Positions 24,183-34,327 of a stretch of 64,000 bases of DNA are shown here, piece after piece; within the stretch, counting starts at the first letter, position 1, and each line of letters begins with the position of its first letter. Below the pieces are notes generated by a model, which was not told where the DNA came from, searched no databases, and saw only the letters and a list, made by a program, of their open reading frames with translations. Location of the stretch: NCBI RefSeq assembly GCF_001298465.1, contig NZ_CP012541.1:806001-870000 (forward strand). The letters run 5' to 3'. This stretch comes from Campylobacter concisus (GTDB lineage Bacteria; Campylobacterota; Campylobacteria; Campylobacterales; Campylobacteraceae). Both the position numbers and the translations under genes were made by a program.

Positions 24183-24472
24183 TTATAATCCTTTAATATC
24201 TCTTTTGCTTTTTTAATATCATCGCTTTGACTATCTTTATCGCCAGCATTTAATAATATAATTATTTCATCGCCATTAAAAGTAAAAAATATTCTTAACC
24301 CACCACGATTGAAAAACCTAAGCTCATATAAATCAGTATCAATAAATTTATAATCTCCTAGATGATCTTTAGTTTCTATTTGATCCAATCTTCTTAAAAT
24401 AGAAATTTTAACAACCGGATTATTTAATTTATTTAACCATTTGTCAAATGTAGTGCTTTTTAATATTTTCAT
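24179..24472 (-). CDS. RelE/HigB-like toxin (HI1419 family)
   Basis: A 97-residue small basic protein with the RelE-fold core DLYELRFFNRGGLRIFFTFNGDEIIILLNAGDKDSQSDD. Members cleave ribosome-bound mRNA. It is toxin-first, the order typical of HigBA and HI1419/1420-type modules. It is transcribed inward from the attR end. As a prophage gene it probably stabilises the element or blocks competing phages; both are inference. Confidence 0.85.
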   Translation of the reverse strand: MKILKSTTFDKWLNKLNNPVVKISILRRLDQIETKDHLGDYKFIDTDLYELRFFNRGGLRIFFTFNGDEIIILLNAGDKDSQSDDIKKAKEILKDYK

Positions 24473-24525
24473 AAAATGGATTTTAAAAAAATGTAGCTTA
24501 ATGGCTACTTATAAAAGCCCTTAAC

Positions 24526-24581
24526 GCTCATAACCCGAAGGTCGGCGGTTCAAATCCGTCCTCCGCAACCAAATGCCCATT
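24526..24581 (+). repeat. attR: 56-bp direct repeat of the tRNA-fMet 3' end
   Basis: Identical to 14438-14493 in all 56 bases. The upstream bases (TTAAC) do not match the tRNA 5' half, so this copy is not a functional tRNA. It marks the right end of the prophage. Confidence 0.95.
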
Positions 24582-24599
24582 GCTTTTACCATCTTTTTA

Positions 24600-25050
24600 C
24601 TAAGCACCAACCCCCACGCCATCACGTATATCATCAACATTGAGATGAACGTAGTGTAAGCTACTTTTAATATCTGTATGACCCATAAAAGCCATCAATT
24701 TATGAGCATTAAATCCCTTCAAACTCACTAACCTAGAAGCCACTGTATGTCGTAATACATATAGTCCGTGAGTGTTGTTTTCTCCCTTATATCCTAGATG
24801 GTTTCTTACGGCCCACCACATACGATTTGCTGTATCGTGGTTTAGATGAGTTAAGGGCACTTGTTTAAGGGTAGGTCTCTTTGCAGTTACCATAAGAGCA
24901 CCTTGAGATACCCAGCAGTAAGCCATACGAAGCACTTGGTCGTCTTTTATTTCAGTAAAGAGTTTACGAGCCTCTATTTTACTTACGCTCTTAGCTATTT
25001 CTAAGCGTTGCTTTATGGCTTTGAAGACTAGAATAGTTTTGTTTTAATAT
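24600..25050 (-). pseudogene. Remnant of an older tyrosine integrase (C-terminal half)
   Basis: The frame keeps the C-terminal catalytic block of a P4/phage-type integrase: YVLRHTVASRL and FMGHTDIKSSLHYVHL, with box II Arg, His and the nucleophilic Tyr. The N-terminal arm-binding and core-binding domains are gone. Upstream, readable residues (LVFKAIKQRLEIAKSVSKIE) continue to about 25050, where an in-frame TAA ends the frame. It is unrelated in sequence to the prophage integrase and starts only 18 bases beyond attR. Confidence 0.8.
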
Positions 25051-25162
25051 GTAAAAAGAAAGATTAGTAAAAAATAGGTTTCATAACTTTTAAATATAAA
25101 AAGAGAAATTCCTACCCAGTATTGTTTTATGGGTTATTAGTATAAATTTAAAAATATAGAAG

Positions 25163-25176
25163 GGGGCGAATGCCCC
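25163..25176 (-). terminator. Terminator-like hairpin after cytochrome c
   Basis: GGGGC-GAAT-GCCCC forms a 5-bp GC stem 6 bases after the cytochrome stop on the minus strand. The tail is AT-rich but not a clean T run. Confidence 0.55.
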
Positions 25177-25182
25177 TAATTT

Positions 25183-25485
25183 TTATTTTAAAGTTTGGAT
25201 GTATTCAGCTACTGCTTTTGCATCTTCGTCGCTCATTGGAGTAGCGATAGGTTTCATCATAGCGCCAAGACCAAATTTATTTGCTCCTGTTTTATAACCC
25301 TTTAGTGCCTCTTCGATAGCTGCTGCATCAAGAGATGTTAAAGCTGGAACTTTATTATTGAACATTTTTTCAGCTTTTGCACCATGACAGGCGATGCATT
25401 TTTTGTAGATAGCAGCACCATCTGCAGCAAAGGCAGCAGTTGAAAGTAGAGCCGCAATGCTAGAAACAATTAGTAATTTTTTCAT
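25183..25485 (-). CDS. Small periplasmic class I cytochrome c (c553-like)
   Basis: A 100-residue protein with a signal peptide (MKKLLIVSSIAALLSTAAFAA) and one heme-binding CIACH (residues about 34-38). A distal Met in GAMMKPIATPM is the likely sixth ligand, and the final helix AKAVAEYIQTL is typical. It shuttles electrons in the periplasm, probably between the bc1 complex and cbb3 oxidase or peroxidase. It is a single gene with its own hairpin. Export as apoprotein and heme attachment by the host Ccs system are assumed from the family. Confidence 0.92.
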   Translation of the reverse strand: MKKLLIVSSIAALLSTAAFAADGAAIYKKCIACHGAKAEKMFNNKVPALTSLDAAAIEEALKGYKTGANKFGLGAMMKPIATPMSDEDAKAVAEYIQTLK

Positions 25486-25576
25486 TTTTCATCCTTTGTA
25501 AAAAATTTTATGCATTATAGTACAAAAAGGTAAATTCGCAAGAAGCTAGTTAAAATATTTTGGCTATAATCACCAA

Positions 25577-26092
25577 ATGAATAAAAATGAGCCTATTAAA
25601 GCACTTTTTCTAGACCGCGACGGCGTCATAAATGAGGACGCTGGATATGTTTGCGAGATCAAAGACTTTAAATTTATTGATGGCATTTTTGATGCATTGA
25701 GAGAATTTAGCGATGCTGGCTATAAACTCTTTGTTGTGACAAATCAATCAGGCATCGGCAGGGGCTACTATACGCAGGAGCAGTTTGACGCTCTAAATAA
25801 ATTTATGTTAGAAAGCTTTAAAAAAGAGCAAATTTTTATCACCAAAGTCTATTTTTGTCCGCACGCTCCGGAGGTTAATTGTCTCTGCAGAAAGCCAAAT
25901 CCCAAGATGATCCTTGATGCATGTGCCGAGTTTGACATAGATATTGAAAACTCGCTCATGATAGGTGATAAGCCAAGCGACGTCGAGGCTGGCAAAAGGG
26001 CAGGGGTTGGTAGAAATTTCTTGCTTGATGGCATAAATTTTAAAAATGTAAAAGATGTTTTAAATAAGCTAAAAAAGGAAAAATCACTATGA
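25577..26092 (+). CDS. gmhB: D-glycero-beta-D-manno-heptose 1,7-bisphosphate 7-phosphatase
   Basis: A 171-residue HAD phosphatase. The nucleophile is in FLDRDGVIN, the second motif in VVTNQSGIGRG, and a zinc loop CPHAPEVNCLCRKP and MIGDKPSDVEAG follow; all are GmhB-specific. It removes the C7 phosphate in ADP-heptose synthesis for the lipooligosaccharide core. It is the first gene of a four-gene heptose operon and its stop overlaps the hldD start by 4 bases. Confidence 0.95.
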   Translation: MNKNEPIKALFLDRDGVINEDAGYVCEIKDFKFIDGIFDALREFSDAGYKLFVVTNQSGIGRGYYTQEQFDALNKFMLESFKKEQIFITKVYFCPHAPEVNCLCRKPNPKMILDACAEFDIDIENSLMIGDKPSDVEAGKRAGVGRNFLLDGINFKNVKDVLNKLKKEKSL

Positions 26093-27078
26093 ATTTAAAT
26101 GGAAAAAAGATAGTTATAACTGGCGGCGCTGGATTTATAGGTTCAGCCTTAGCGCATTATTTTGATGAAAATTACAAAGATGCTCACGTGCTTGTCGTGG
26201 ATAAATTTAGAAACGACGAGACATTTAGCAATGGCAACCTAAAAAGCTTTGGCCATTTTAAAAATTTACTTGGATTTAAGGGTGAAATTTATGCTGGCGA
26301 CATCAACAACCCTAGCACACTTGAAAAGATAAAGAGCTTTTGTCCAGACGTTATCTACCACGAGGCAGCGATCTCAGATACGACCGTAAAAGAGCAAGAC
26401 GAGCTAATAAAAACAAATGTAAACGCCTTTGTAAATTTGCTTGATATCTGCGAGAGTTTGGGCGCAAAGATGATCTATGCAAGCTCAGGGGCGACTTATG
26501 GCAACGCAAAGAGCCCACAAACCGTTGGCGAGTGCGAAGCGCCAAATAACGTCTATGGCTTTAGCAAGCTAAGCATGGATAATATCAATAAAATTTACGC
26601 AAAACGCGGCGTGAGTGTGGTTGGACTGAGGTATTTTAACGTCTTTGGCAAGGGCGAGTTTTTCAAAAATAAAACCGCCTCGATGGTGCTTCAGTTTGGC
26701 TTGCAAATTTTAGCTGGCAAGACCCCAAGGCTCTTTGAGGGCAGCGACCAGATCAAACGCGACTTTGTCTATATAAAAGATATCATTGACGCAAACATAA
26801 AAGCACTTGACGCGCCAAGCGGCGTCTATAACGCAGCTACTGGCAAGGCTAGAAGCTTTCAAGATATCGCTGATATATTGCAACGCGAGATCGGCGTAAA
26901 TTTAGGCAACGAATATATCAAAAATCCATTTATCGGCTCATATCAGTTTCATACAGAGGCCGACGTAGCTCCAGCTCGCGAGGCATTTGGTTTTAGCGCG
27001 ACTTGGAGCTTGGAAGAGGCAATAAAAGACTACTTGCCAGAAATAAAGAGAATTTACAAGGAAGAGATAAATGGCTAA
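26089..27078 (+). CDS. hldD: ADP-L-glycero-D-manno-heptose 6-epimerase
   Basis: A 329-residue SDR-family epimerase with an NADP Rossmann motif GGAGFIGSALAHYF and the catalytic YGFSK (Tyr-x3-Lys). The C-terminal EADVAPAREAFGFSATWSLEEAI is typical of HldD/RfaD. It converts ADP-D-glycero-D-manno-heptose to the L,D form used in the inner core. It is preceded by gmhB (4-base overlap) and followed by hldE (8-base overlap), so translation is coupled. Confidence 0.95.
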   Translation: MNLNGKKIVITGGAGFIGSALAHYFDENYKDAHVLVVDKFRNDETFSNGNLKSFGHFKNLLGFKGEIYAGDINNPSTLEKIKSFCPDVIYHEAAISDTTVKEQDELIKTNVNAFVNLLDICESLGAKMIYASSGATYGNAKSPQTVGECEAPNNVYGFSKLSMDNINKIYAKRGVSVVGLRYFNVFGKGEFFKNKTASMVLQFGLQILAGKTPRLFEGSDQIKRDFVYIKDIIDANIKALDAPSGVYNAATGKARSFQDIADILQREIGVNLGNEYIKNPFIGSYQFHTEADVAPAREAFGFSATWSLEEAIKDYLPEIKRIYKEEING

Positions 27079-28489
27079 GAGAGTTAAAATTTTAGTCGTC
27101 GGCGATCTCATGCTGGACCACTATATCTGGGGCAGCTGCGACCGCATCTCTCCTGAAGCGCCAGTGCAGGTTGTAAAGATAAATAACGAAACCTACACGC
27201 TTGGTGGCGCTGGCAATGTGGTGAGAAATTTGCTTTCCCTTGGTGCAAACGTGAGCGTGGCTAGCGTCTTAGGAGATGATGAGGCTGGCAAAAAGATAAA
27301 AGAGAGACTCGCTGAGCTAAACGTAAAAGATGAGCTCATACTCACCGAAAAAGGACGCGAAAGCTCGATAAAAAGCCGTATTATGGCATCGCACCAGCAA
27401 GTTGTCAGGATCGATAAAGAGAGCGTTGTTAAGATAAATTTAGAAAATGAGCTCGTCTTAAAAGTAAAAGAAAATCTTGCAAATTTTAAGGCTGTCTTAC
27501 TAAGCGACTACGGCAAAGGCGTGCTTAGTGAGAAGGTCTGCCAAGAGATCATAAACGAGTGCGTGAGGCTAAATATCCCAGTACTTATCGACCCAAAAGG
27601 CAGCGACTACTCAAAATATAAAAACGCAACCCTTCTAACTCCAAATAAAAAAGAGGCGAGCGAGGCTACAAATTTAAAGATAAAAGACAAGGCCGAGCTT
27701 GAAAAGGCAATAAAACAGCTAAAAGACGATCTAAATTTGACCTATTCGCTCATCACGATCTCGGAAGAGGGCATTGCGCTATATGATGACAGGTTGCACA
27801 TTTTTGCTGCTAAAGCAAAAGAGGTCTTTGATGTCACTGGTGCCGGAGATACGGTGCTTGCCACACTTGGCTATATGCTGGCAAATGGGGCTGACATAAA
27901 AGAGGCGATCAAGATAGCAAACCTCGCAGCAGCCGTTGTCGTGGCTAAGATAGGTAGCGCAACGGCTAGCTTTAGCGAGATCGAGCAGTTACTAAATAGC
28001 TCATTTGGGGCAAATTTCGAGCACAAGCTAAAGAGCCTTGATGAGCTAGAGGAAATTTTGAGCCAAAAGGGCAAGAAAAAGGTCGTTTTCACAAATGGCT
28101 GCTTTGATATCTTGCACGCTGGACACGTAAAATACCTAGCTCGTGCAAGGGAGCTTGGCGATCTTTTGGTCGTTGGGTTAAACTCAGACGCTTCAGTTAA
28201 GAGGCTAAAAGGCGAGGCTAGGCCTATAAATTCGCAAGATGATAGAGCTTGCGTGCTAAGTGGACTTGGATTTGTTGACTATGTCGTGATTTTTGACGAG
28301 GATACGCCTCTAAATTTAATAGCAAAGATAAAGCCTGACGTGCTTGTAAAAGGGGCTGATTATAAAGACAAAGAGGTCGTTGGCAGCGAGATCGTAAAAG
28401 AGGTCAGGCTCATCGACTTTGTCGAGGGTAAAAGCACGACAGGGATAATAAAAAGGATAAAAGATGCCAAAAACGATGATAAAAAATGA
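27071..28489 (+). CDS. hldE: Bifunctional heptose 7-phosphate kinase / heptose 1-phosphate adenylyltransferase
   Basis: 472 residues in two enzymes. The N-terminal PfkB-type kinase (about 1-320) has [12 protein letters not shown] with the catalytic Asp. The C-terminal nucleotidyltransferase (about 340-472) has [18 protein letters not shown]. It makes heptose 1,7-bisphosphate and later activates heptose 1-phosphate with ATP. The product ADP-heptose is also a known host innate-immune signal (ALPK1). It overlaps both neighbours. Confidence 0.95.
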   Translation: MAKRVKILVVGDLMLDHYIWGSCDRISPEAPVQVVKINNETYTLGGAGNVVRNLLSLGANVSVASVLGDDEAGKKIKERLAELNVKDELILTEKGRESSIKSRIMASHQQVVRIDKESVVKINLENELVLKVKENLANFKAVLLSDYGKGVLSEKVCQEIINECVRLNIPVLIDPKGSDYSKYKNATLLTPNKKEASEATNLKIKDKAELEKAIKQLKDDLNLTYSLITISEEGIALYDDRLHIFAAKAKEVFDVTGAGDTVLATLGYMLANGADIKEAIKIANLAAAVVVAKIGSATASFSEIEQLLNSSFGANFEHKLKSLDELEEILSQKGKKKVVFTNGCFDILHAGHVKYLARARELGDLLVVGLNSDASVKRLKGEARPINSQDDRACVLSGLGFVDYVVIFDEDTPLNLIAKIKPDVLVKGADYKDKEVVGSEIVKEVRLIDFVEGKSTTGIIKRIKDAKNDDKK

Positions 28490-29033
28490 GCTCGAGGCTC
28501 ACCAAAAGACCTTTAGCGAGCATGTAAATTTGCTTGATAGCCTAGAGCGTGCTTGCCAGATGGTAGCTGATACGCTAAAAAATGGCAAAAAGGTGCTAAT
28601 ATGCGGCAACGGCGGCTCAGCGGCGGACGCTCAGCACTTTGCAGCCGAGCTAACTGGCAGATATAAAAGCGAACGTCAGCCACTACCTGGCATCGCGCTA
28701 ACTACTGATACTTCGGCACTTACGGCCATTGGCAACGACTACGGCTTTGACTACGTTTTCTCACGCCAGTTTGAGGCTTTGGCTCAGCCAGGCGACTTGC
28801 TCGTGGCGATCTCAACGAGTGGCAACAGCAAAAATGTCCTTGAAGCTATAAAAAGTGCCAAGAAAATGGGTGCATCAGTGCTTGGACTTAGCGGCAAAGG
28901 AGGTGGCGCTATGAATGAAGGATGTGATCTAAATTTAGTCGTTAGCTCAAGCGACACTGCAAGGATACAAGAGTCGCACATATTTTTTATCCACACGATC
29001 TGCCAAGCTGTAGATGAGGCTTTTAGGGGCTAA
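28464..29033 (+). CDS. gmhA: Phosphoheptose isomerase
   Basis: A 189-residue SIS-domain enzyme with [19 protein letters not shown] and the C-terminal [18 protein letters not shown] of GmhA. It isomerises sedoheptulose 7-phosphate to heptose 7-phosphate, the first step of the pathway, although it is the last enzyme gene of the operon. The start at 28464 overlaps hldE by 26 bases; an internal ATG at 28476 is an alternative. Confidence 0.95.
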   Translation: MPKTMIKNELEAHQKTFSEHVNLLDSLERACQMVADTLKNGKKVLICGNGGSAADAQHFAAELTGRYKSERQPLPGIALTTDTSALTAIGNDYGFDYVFSRQFEALAQPGDLLVAISTSGNSKNVLEAIKSAKKMGASVLGLSGKGGGAMNEGCDLNLVVSSSDTARIQESHIFFIHTICQAVDEAFRG

Positions 29034-29034
29034 A

Positions 29035-29430
29035 ATGCAAGAAGCGATGGATAAATTTTTAAGTGATCCTAGCCAGCAAAATGAGGTAAATTTGATATCG
29101 GCTTTGAAAAAGGCTAGCTTTTTTGCTCCGGTGCTTTTAAACCAAGCACTTGCAAAGCCTGATGGTGGTGTGGTTTATGAAGAAGAGGGCTCAAATATCA
29201 AATTTATCCTACTTGAAGATGAGGGCGAGAAGCTTAGCTATTTTCCGGCGTTTACAAGCAAAGAGGCGATGAGGCTTTGGAGAAATGACAGCGAGCAAGA
29301 AAGCATAGAGATAGGGCTAAAAGAGTATCTTGCGATGCTAAAAGAGAGTAGTTATGCTGGAGTCGTAGTGGATGCTTTTAGCTACGATTTTATTCTTAAA
29401 AAAGATCAGATAGAAAAAATTTTGAACTAA
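29035..29430 (+). CDS. SseB-like small protein
   Basis: A 131-residue soluble protein beginning MQEAMDKFLSDPSQQNEVNL. Sequence blocks LISALKKASFFAPVLLN, LLEDEGEKLSYFPAFTSKEAMRLW and VVVDAFSYDFILKKD match the SseB N-terminal-domain family, whose role is undefined outside type III secretion. ATG 29035 is taken because it follows the gmhA stop by one base; a start at 29014 would lie inside gmhA. It is probably the last gene of the heptose transcript. Confidence 0.7.
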   Translation: MQEAMDKFLSDPSQQNEVNLISALKKASFFAPVLLNQALAKPDGGVVYEEEGSNIKFILLEDEGEKLSYFPAFTSKEAMRLWRNDSEQESIEIGLKEYLAMLKESSYAGVVVDAFSYDFILKKDQIEKILN

Positions 29431-29555
29431 ATTTTGCTTTATAAAAAGAAATTTTTGTTTTACTATAGCGATCTTTCGCACTGCACAAATTTGCTATTTA
29501 GCAAGTTTTTATTAATTTTAAGCTAAAATCAGCCAAGCTAAATTTAAGGAAAAAA

Positions 29556-32177
29556 ATGAAAGACAATCTACTTGAATTAACCCAAGATATTGCGTCTGTT
29601 GATATCGAAGAGTCTATAAAAACTAGCTATCTTGACTACTCTATGAGTGTTATCGTCGGACGTGCCTTGCCTGATGCTAGAGACGGCTTAAAACCAGTCC
29701 ATAGAAGAATTTTATACGCTATGGACAATCTTGGTGTTGGCAGCAGAAGTGCCTACATGAAGTCAGCTCGTATCGTCGGTGAAGTCATAGGCAAGTACCA
29801 CCCACACGGCGACACAGCAGTTTATGACGCTCTTGTTCGTATGGCGCAGAAATTTTCTATGCGTTATCCAGTCGTTGACGGACAAGGAAACTTTGGCTCT
29901 ATTGACGGCGACAGCGCAGCTGCGATGCGTTATACAGAAGCTAGAATGACTATGCTTACTGAAGAGCTTTTAAAAGATATTGACAAAGACACGGTTGATT
30001 TTGTACCAAACTACGACGATAGGGAGGTTGAGCCAGACGTACTTCCAAGCCGTGTGCCAAATTTATTATTAAACGGCTCAAGCGGTATTGCGGTCGGTAT
30101 GGCGACAAATATCCCACCACACAGCCTTGATGAGCTTATAGATGGTCTTTTGCTGCTTCTTGAAAACAAAGAGGCGACACTTGAAGAGGTGATGGAATTT
30201 ATCAAAGGTCCAGACTTCCCAACTGGCGGTATCATCTTTGGTAAAAAAGGTATCATAGAGGCCTACCGCACAGGTCGTGGCAGAGTCAAACTAAGAGCCA
30301 AAACTCACATAGAAAAAAAGCCAAACAAAGACGTGATCGTCATCGACGAGCTACCATATCAAACAAACAAAGCTAGACTTATCGAGCAGATCGCTGAGCT
30401 TGTAAAAGATAAGCAGATAGAGGGCATTAGCGAGGTTAGAGATGAGTCTGACAAAGATGGCATCCGCGTAGTCATCGAGCTAAAACGCGACGCTATGAGC
30501 GACATCGTGCTAAATAACCTATTTAAATCAACCACGATGGAGAGCACTTTTGGCGTTATTATGCTTGCTATTAATAACAAAGAGCCAAAGGTATTTAACC
30601 TTATCGAGCTACTTAAGCTATTTTTAAATCACAGAAAAACAGTCATCATTAGAAGGACGATATTTGAGCTTGAAAAAGCGCGTGCAAGAGCCCACATCTT
30701 AGAGGGTCTAAAGATCGCACTTGATAACATCGATGAGGTGATCGAGCTTATTAGAAATAGTGCTGATACGGCGGTTGCTAGAGAAGGCTTGATGAGTAAA
30801 TTTAACCTCTCAGAGCTTCAAGCAAACGCTATCCTTGATATGCGCCTAAGCAAGCTTACCGGCCTAGAGAGAGAAAAACTAGAGGCTGAGCTAGCCGAGC
30901 TTATGGCTGAGATCGCAAGACTTGATGAAATTTTAAAAAGCGAGACATTGCTTGAAAATTTGATCAAAGAAGAGCTTTTAGAGATCAAAAATAAATTTAA
31001 AGTACCAAGAGTGACTGAGATCGTTGATGACTACGATGATATCGACATTGAAGACCTCATACCAAATGAAAATATGGTCGTAACCATAACTCACCGCGGC
31101 TACATCAAGCGTGTGCCAAGCAAGCAGTATGAGAAGCAAAAACGTGGCGGCAAGGGCAAAGTAGCAGTCACAACATACGATGATGACTTTATCGAGAGCT
31201 TCTTTACTTCAAATACTCACGATACGCTTATGTTTGTGACAGACCGCGGACAGCTATACTGGCTAAAAGTCTATAAAATTCCAGAGGGAAGCCGCACAGC
31301 AAAGGGCAAAGCAGTTGTAAATTTGATCCAGTTGCAGCCTGACGAGAAGATAAAAGCGATCATCCCAACGACTGACTTTGACGAGAGCAAATCGCTAGCG
31401 TTTTTCACTAAAAACGGCATCGTAAAACGCACAAATTTAAGTGAGTTTAAAAACATCCGCTCAGTTGGTGTAAGAGCTATAAGCCTTGATGAGAACGACG
31501 AGCTAGTAACTGCGCTCATCGCTCAAACATACGATGATATCCCAGTAACTGACCCTGAAAATGAGCTAAGCGTAGAGAGTGAAGTGCTTGAGATAGAAGA
31601 GATACAAAACGAGATCGATGAAGACAATGCAAACGCCGAAGAGGACGCAAACTCAAGCGATGAGACAATGCTATTTGTAGTTACCAAAAAAGGCATGTGT
31701 CTTAAATTTAAGATCAGCAAAGTTCGCCAAATGGGTAGAACGGCGCGCGGCGTAACTGGTATCAAATTTAAAGAGCCAGGCGATGAGGTCGTAGGTGCAG
31801 CAGTCATCGAAAGCAATGATCAAGAAATTTTAAGCATATCTCAAAAAGGTATCGGCAAGCGAACAACCGCTGATGAGTACCGCTTGACAAATCGCGGTGG
31901 CAAAGGCGTCATCTGCATGAAACTAACAAGCAGAACAGGCGATCTTGTGGGCGTTGTGATGGTTGATGAAGAGCAAGACCTTATGGCTCTAACATCAAGC
32001 GGCAAGATGATCAGAGTTGATATGCAAAGTATCCGCAAAGCAGGACGTAACACAAGCGGCGTGATCGTCGTAAATGTCGATGGCGATGATGTCGTAAGTA
32101 TCGCAAGATGCCCTAAGGCTGAAGACGGCGAGGACGAGGATGAAGCACCAGGCGAAGATATGGGGCTTTTGGAATAA
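29556..32177 (+). CDS. gyrA: DNA gyrase subunit A
   Basis: 873 residues: breakage-reunion domain with catalytic Tyr126 (AMRYTEAR) and C-terminal beta-pinwheel with the GyrA box (QKRGGKG). The quinolone-determining region reads [12 protein letters not shown], with Thr87 and Asp91 corresponding to C. jejuni Thr86 and Asp90, the susceptible residues. An acidic, low-complexity insertion of about 40 residues lies between pinwheel blades (about 662-705). The order gyrA then flgP-flgQ-flgR is conserved in Campylobacter. Confidence 0.97.
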   Translation: MKDNLLELTQDIASVDIEESIKTSYLDYSMSVIVGRALPDARDGLKPVHRRILYAMDNLGVGSRSAYMKSARIVGEVIGKYHPHGDTAVYDALVRMAQKFSMRYPVVDGQGNFGSIDGDSAAAMRYTEARMTMLTEELLKDIDKDTVDFVPNYDDREVEPDVLPSRVPNLLLNGSSGIAVGMATNIPPHSLDELIDGLLLLLENKEATLEEVMEFIKGPDFPTGGIIFGKKGIIEAYRTGRGRVKLRAKTHIEKKPNKDVIVIDELPYQTNKARLIEQIAELVKDKQIEGISEVRDESDKDGIRVVIELKRDAMSDIVLNNLFKSTTMESTFGVIMLAINNKEPKVFNLIELLKLFLNHRKTVIIRRTIFELEKARARAHILEGLKIALDNIDEVIELIRNSADTAVAREGLMSKFNLSELQANAILDMRLSKLTGLEREKLEAELAELMAEIARLDEILKSETLLENLIKEELLEIKNKFKVPRVTEIVDDYDDIDIEDLIPNENMVVTITHRGYIKRVPSKQYEKQKRGGKGKVAVTTYDDDFIESFFTSNTHDTLMFVTDRGQLYWLKVYKIPEGSRTAKGKAVVNLIQLQPDEKIKAIIPTTDFDESKSLAFFTKNGIVKRTNLSEFKNIRSVGVRAISLDENDELVTALIAQTYDDIPVTDPENELSVESEVLEIEEIQNEIDEDNANAEEDANSSDETMLFVVTKKGMCLKFKISKVRQMGRTARGVTGIKFKEPGDEVVGAAVIESNDQEILSISQKGIGKRTTADEYRLTNRGGKGVICMKLTSRTGDLVGVVMVDEEQDLMALTSSGKMIRVDMQSIRKAGRNTSGVIVVNVDGDDVVSIARCPKAEDGEDEDEAPGEDMGLLE

Positions 32178-32221
32178 AATTTGCTGTTAAATTTTAAATA
32201 AAAGCATAAAAAAGGTTGTTT

Positions 32222-32722
32222 ATGAAGGTTAAAATTTTATTTTTTGCTTTGATGGTTGCTATTTTTGGCGGTTGCTCATTTAACGGCTTTATGGGCGAGC
32301 CAACTAGCACATCAAACCGCAATGTAGTCATCCAAAAGGTCGATAAAGACGATCTTAGAGAGGTGATGAAAAAAGAGAAGATGATATATGATAGCGCTCC
32401 AAGAGAGACTACATTTAGAGCCACAGGTGAGGGTATAGCTCCGTTAAATTCGCTCTCATACGCTCAGTCTGTCACTCTTGCAAAAAGAGCGGCGATGGCT
32501 GATGCTTATTCGCAGCTTGCAGGTAAGCTTTATGGCGTAAAGATCAATGCTGAAGACACCGTAAGAGACGCGATGCTAAACGACTCATCTATCACTTCAA
32601 AGGTTCAAGGTCTTGTCAAAAACGCAAGGATCGTAAGTGAAAATTTCAAAGACGGGCTTTATAAGGTAAATATGGAGCTTAAGATAGACGAAGATAAGTG
32701 GCGAGAAGTCTTTTCTTACTAA
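32222..32722 (+). CDS. flgP: Flagellar outer-membrane lipoprotein FlgP (LPP20 family)
   Basis: A 166-residue lipoprotein. The signal peptide ends in the lipobox IFGGC (Cys18), and the body has the LPP20 pattern LAKRAAMADAYSQLAGKLYG. In C. jejuni FlgP forms the basal disk under the outer membrane that anchors the high-torque motor. ATG 32222 follows AAAAAGG; a TTG at 32216 is less likely. Position between gyrA and flgQ supports the name. Confidence 0.9.
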   Translation: MKVKILFFALMVAIFGGCSFNGFMGEPTSTSNRNVVIQKVDKDDLREVMKKEKMIYDSAPRETTFRATGEGIAPLNSLSYAQSVTLAKRAAMADAYSQLAGKLYGVKINAEDTVRDAMLNDSSITSKVQGLVKNARIVSENFKDGLYKVNMELKIDEDKWREVFSY

Positions 32723-33090
32723 CGATACTTTTAAATTTCGCCTTTTGCCTGGAGGAGTTTATCTTCTGGGCAAAGGTCGATACGACAAATCACATCATCG
32801 CTAATGAGGAAATTTCATTTTCAAAGGCGATGACCCTTTCGCCAAATCCAAAACCAAAATTTCTTTGCCAGATAGACGCTTTTAAAGATGAAAACACTAC
32901 AACTCTTAGCTTTTTAAATTTACACAAAGATGAAATTTTTGACTGCTTTGCCTTAAAAAAAGTGATGATAAAAAATGAGCTAAATGTCAAAAATGCGCAG
33001 GTCACAAACGCTTCAAATTTGAAAATTTTGCCAGTTAGATTTATGGTGGAATTTAAGCCAAAATCCGCTATCATCGGCATACTTCAATAA
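32698..33090 (+). CDS. flgQ: Flagellar protein FlgQ
   Basis: A 130-residue exported protein starting at GTG, overlapping flgP by 25 bases. The N-terminus RSLFLLTILLNFAFCLEEF is a signal peptide. The rest resembles a flagellar basal-body P-ring A-like fold (ITFSKAMTLSPNP-type region), as in C. jejuni FlgQ, which is needed with FlgP for motor function. The call rests mainly on position and topology. Confidence 0.8.
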   Translation: MARSLFLLTILLNFAFCLEEFIFWAKVDTTNHIIANEEISFSKAMTLSPNPKPKFLCQIDAFKDENTTTLSFLNLHKDEIFDCFALKKVMIKNELNVKNAQVTNASNLKILPVRFMVEFKPKSAIIGILQ

Positions 33091-33102
33091 AAAAGAGATC
33101 AA

Positions 33103-34257
33103 ATGAATATCGTCATAGTAGAAGATGACATCAATATGCGAAAGTCGCTTGAGATCGCGCTTGGTGAGTATGATGAGCTAAATATCAAAAGCTATAAGAG
33201 CGCAGTTGAGGCACTAAAAAAGCTAGGCGAGGACACTGATCTAATAATCACCGATATAAACATGCCAAAGATGGACGGACTAGAGTTCATTAAAGAGCTA
33301 AACGGTAAATTTGACGTCATCATAATGACTGGAAACGCCACGCTAAATAAGGCGATCGAAAGCGTTAGGCTTGGCGTGAAGGACTTTTTAACCAAGCCAT
33401 TTGACGTCTCAACGCTTTATGAGACGATAAAAAGGGTAGAGACGCTAAAGCAAAAAACCCCAAAAAGCATAAAAAAAGTTGAAACTAAAAGCGAAAATAA
33501 CGGCTTTTTAGCCACTTCAAAGGCACTTGAAGCGACGCTAAATATCGCGCTAAAAGCCGCAAGAACGGACGCTTCTGTCATGCTTAGTGGCGAAAGTGGC
33601 GTTGGCAAGGAGGTCTTTGCTAAATTTATCCACGCAAACTCACCAAGAAAAGATGCGGCGTTTGTCGCTTTAAATATGGCAGCGATACCTGAAAATTTGA
33701 TAGAAAGCGAGCTTTTTGGCTTTGAAAAAGGCGCATTTACCGACGCAGCTACTACCAAAAAAGGGCAGTTTGAGCTGGCAAATGGTGGAACGCTATTTTT
33801 AGATGAGATCGGCGAGATGCCTATAAATTTACAGCCAAAGCTGCTTCGTGCGCTTCAAGAGCGCGAGATAACAAGGCTTGGCGCTACAAAGAGCGAAAAG
33901 ATCGACGTTCGCATCATCTGCGCTACAAATGCAAATTTAGAGCTTGCGATGAAGGAGGGCAGGTTTAGAGAGGATCTTTTCTACCGCCTAAACACGATCC
34001 CACTTTTTATACCGCCACTTCGCGAGCGAAAAGATGAAATTTTGCCTATCGCACAAGATGCCTTAGAAAAATGCTGCAAAGAGTATGGCTTTGAGGCTAA
34101 AAATTTCTCAAAAGCAGCCAAAGAGGAGCTTTTGGGCTATGATTATCCAGGCAACATAAGAGAGCTTATCTCAGTCGTGCAGCGTGCAGCGATACTAAGC
34201 GAGGGCGATGAAATTTTGCCAAAAGATCTATTTTTGCAGGCGAGAAGTAAAAAATAG
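33103..34257 (+). CDS. flgR: Sigma-54-dependent flagellar response regulator FlgR
   Basis: 384 residues: receiver domain with Asp51 (ITDINMPKMDG), then an AAA+ sigma-54 activator domain with Walker A GESGVGKE, the GAFTDA loop contacting sigma-54, and GGTLFLDEIGEMP. It ends in DLFLQARSKK with no Fis-type DNA-binding HTH, as in H. pylori FlgR. Such regulators act from solution after phosphorylation by FlgS and would activate the flgL promoter upstream in this window. Confidence 0.93.
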   Translation: MNIVIVEDDINMRKSLEIALGEYDELNIKSYKSAVEALKKLGEDTDLIITDINMPKMDGLEFIKELNGKFDVIIMTGNATLNKAIESVRLGVKDFLTKPFDVSTLYETIKRVETLKQKTPKSIKKVETKSENNGFLATSKALEATLNIALKAARTDASVMLSGESGVGKEVFAKFIHANSPRKDAAFVALNMAAIPENLIESELFGFEKGAFTDAATTKKGQFELANGGTLFLDEIGEMPINLQPKLLRALQEREITRLGATKSEKIDVRIICATNANLELAMKEGRFREDLFYRLNTIPLFIPPLRERKDEILPIAQDALEKCCKEYGFEAKNFSKAAKEELLGYDYPGNIRELISVVQRAAILSEGDEILPKDLFLQARSKK

Positions 34258-34327
34258 GTAAAAATTTAAGTTTTTGGCTAGTAAAATTATGCAAATTAAG
34301 AAAATTAAAAGAAACTAAGGAGAGCAG

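Noticed and set aside
24526-24581. Second tRNA-Met
   Set aside because: Only the 3' part from the anticodon stem is present; the 5' half is missing. It is attR.
29014-29034. Upstream start for the SseB-like gene
   Set aside because: It lies inside gmhA; ATG 29035 just after the gmhA stop is the better start.
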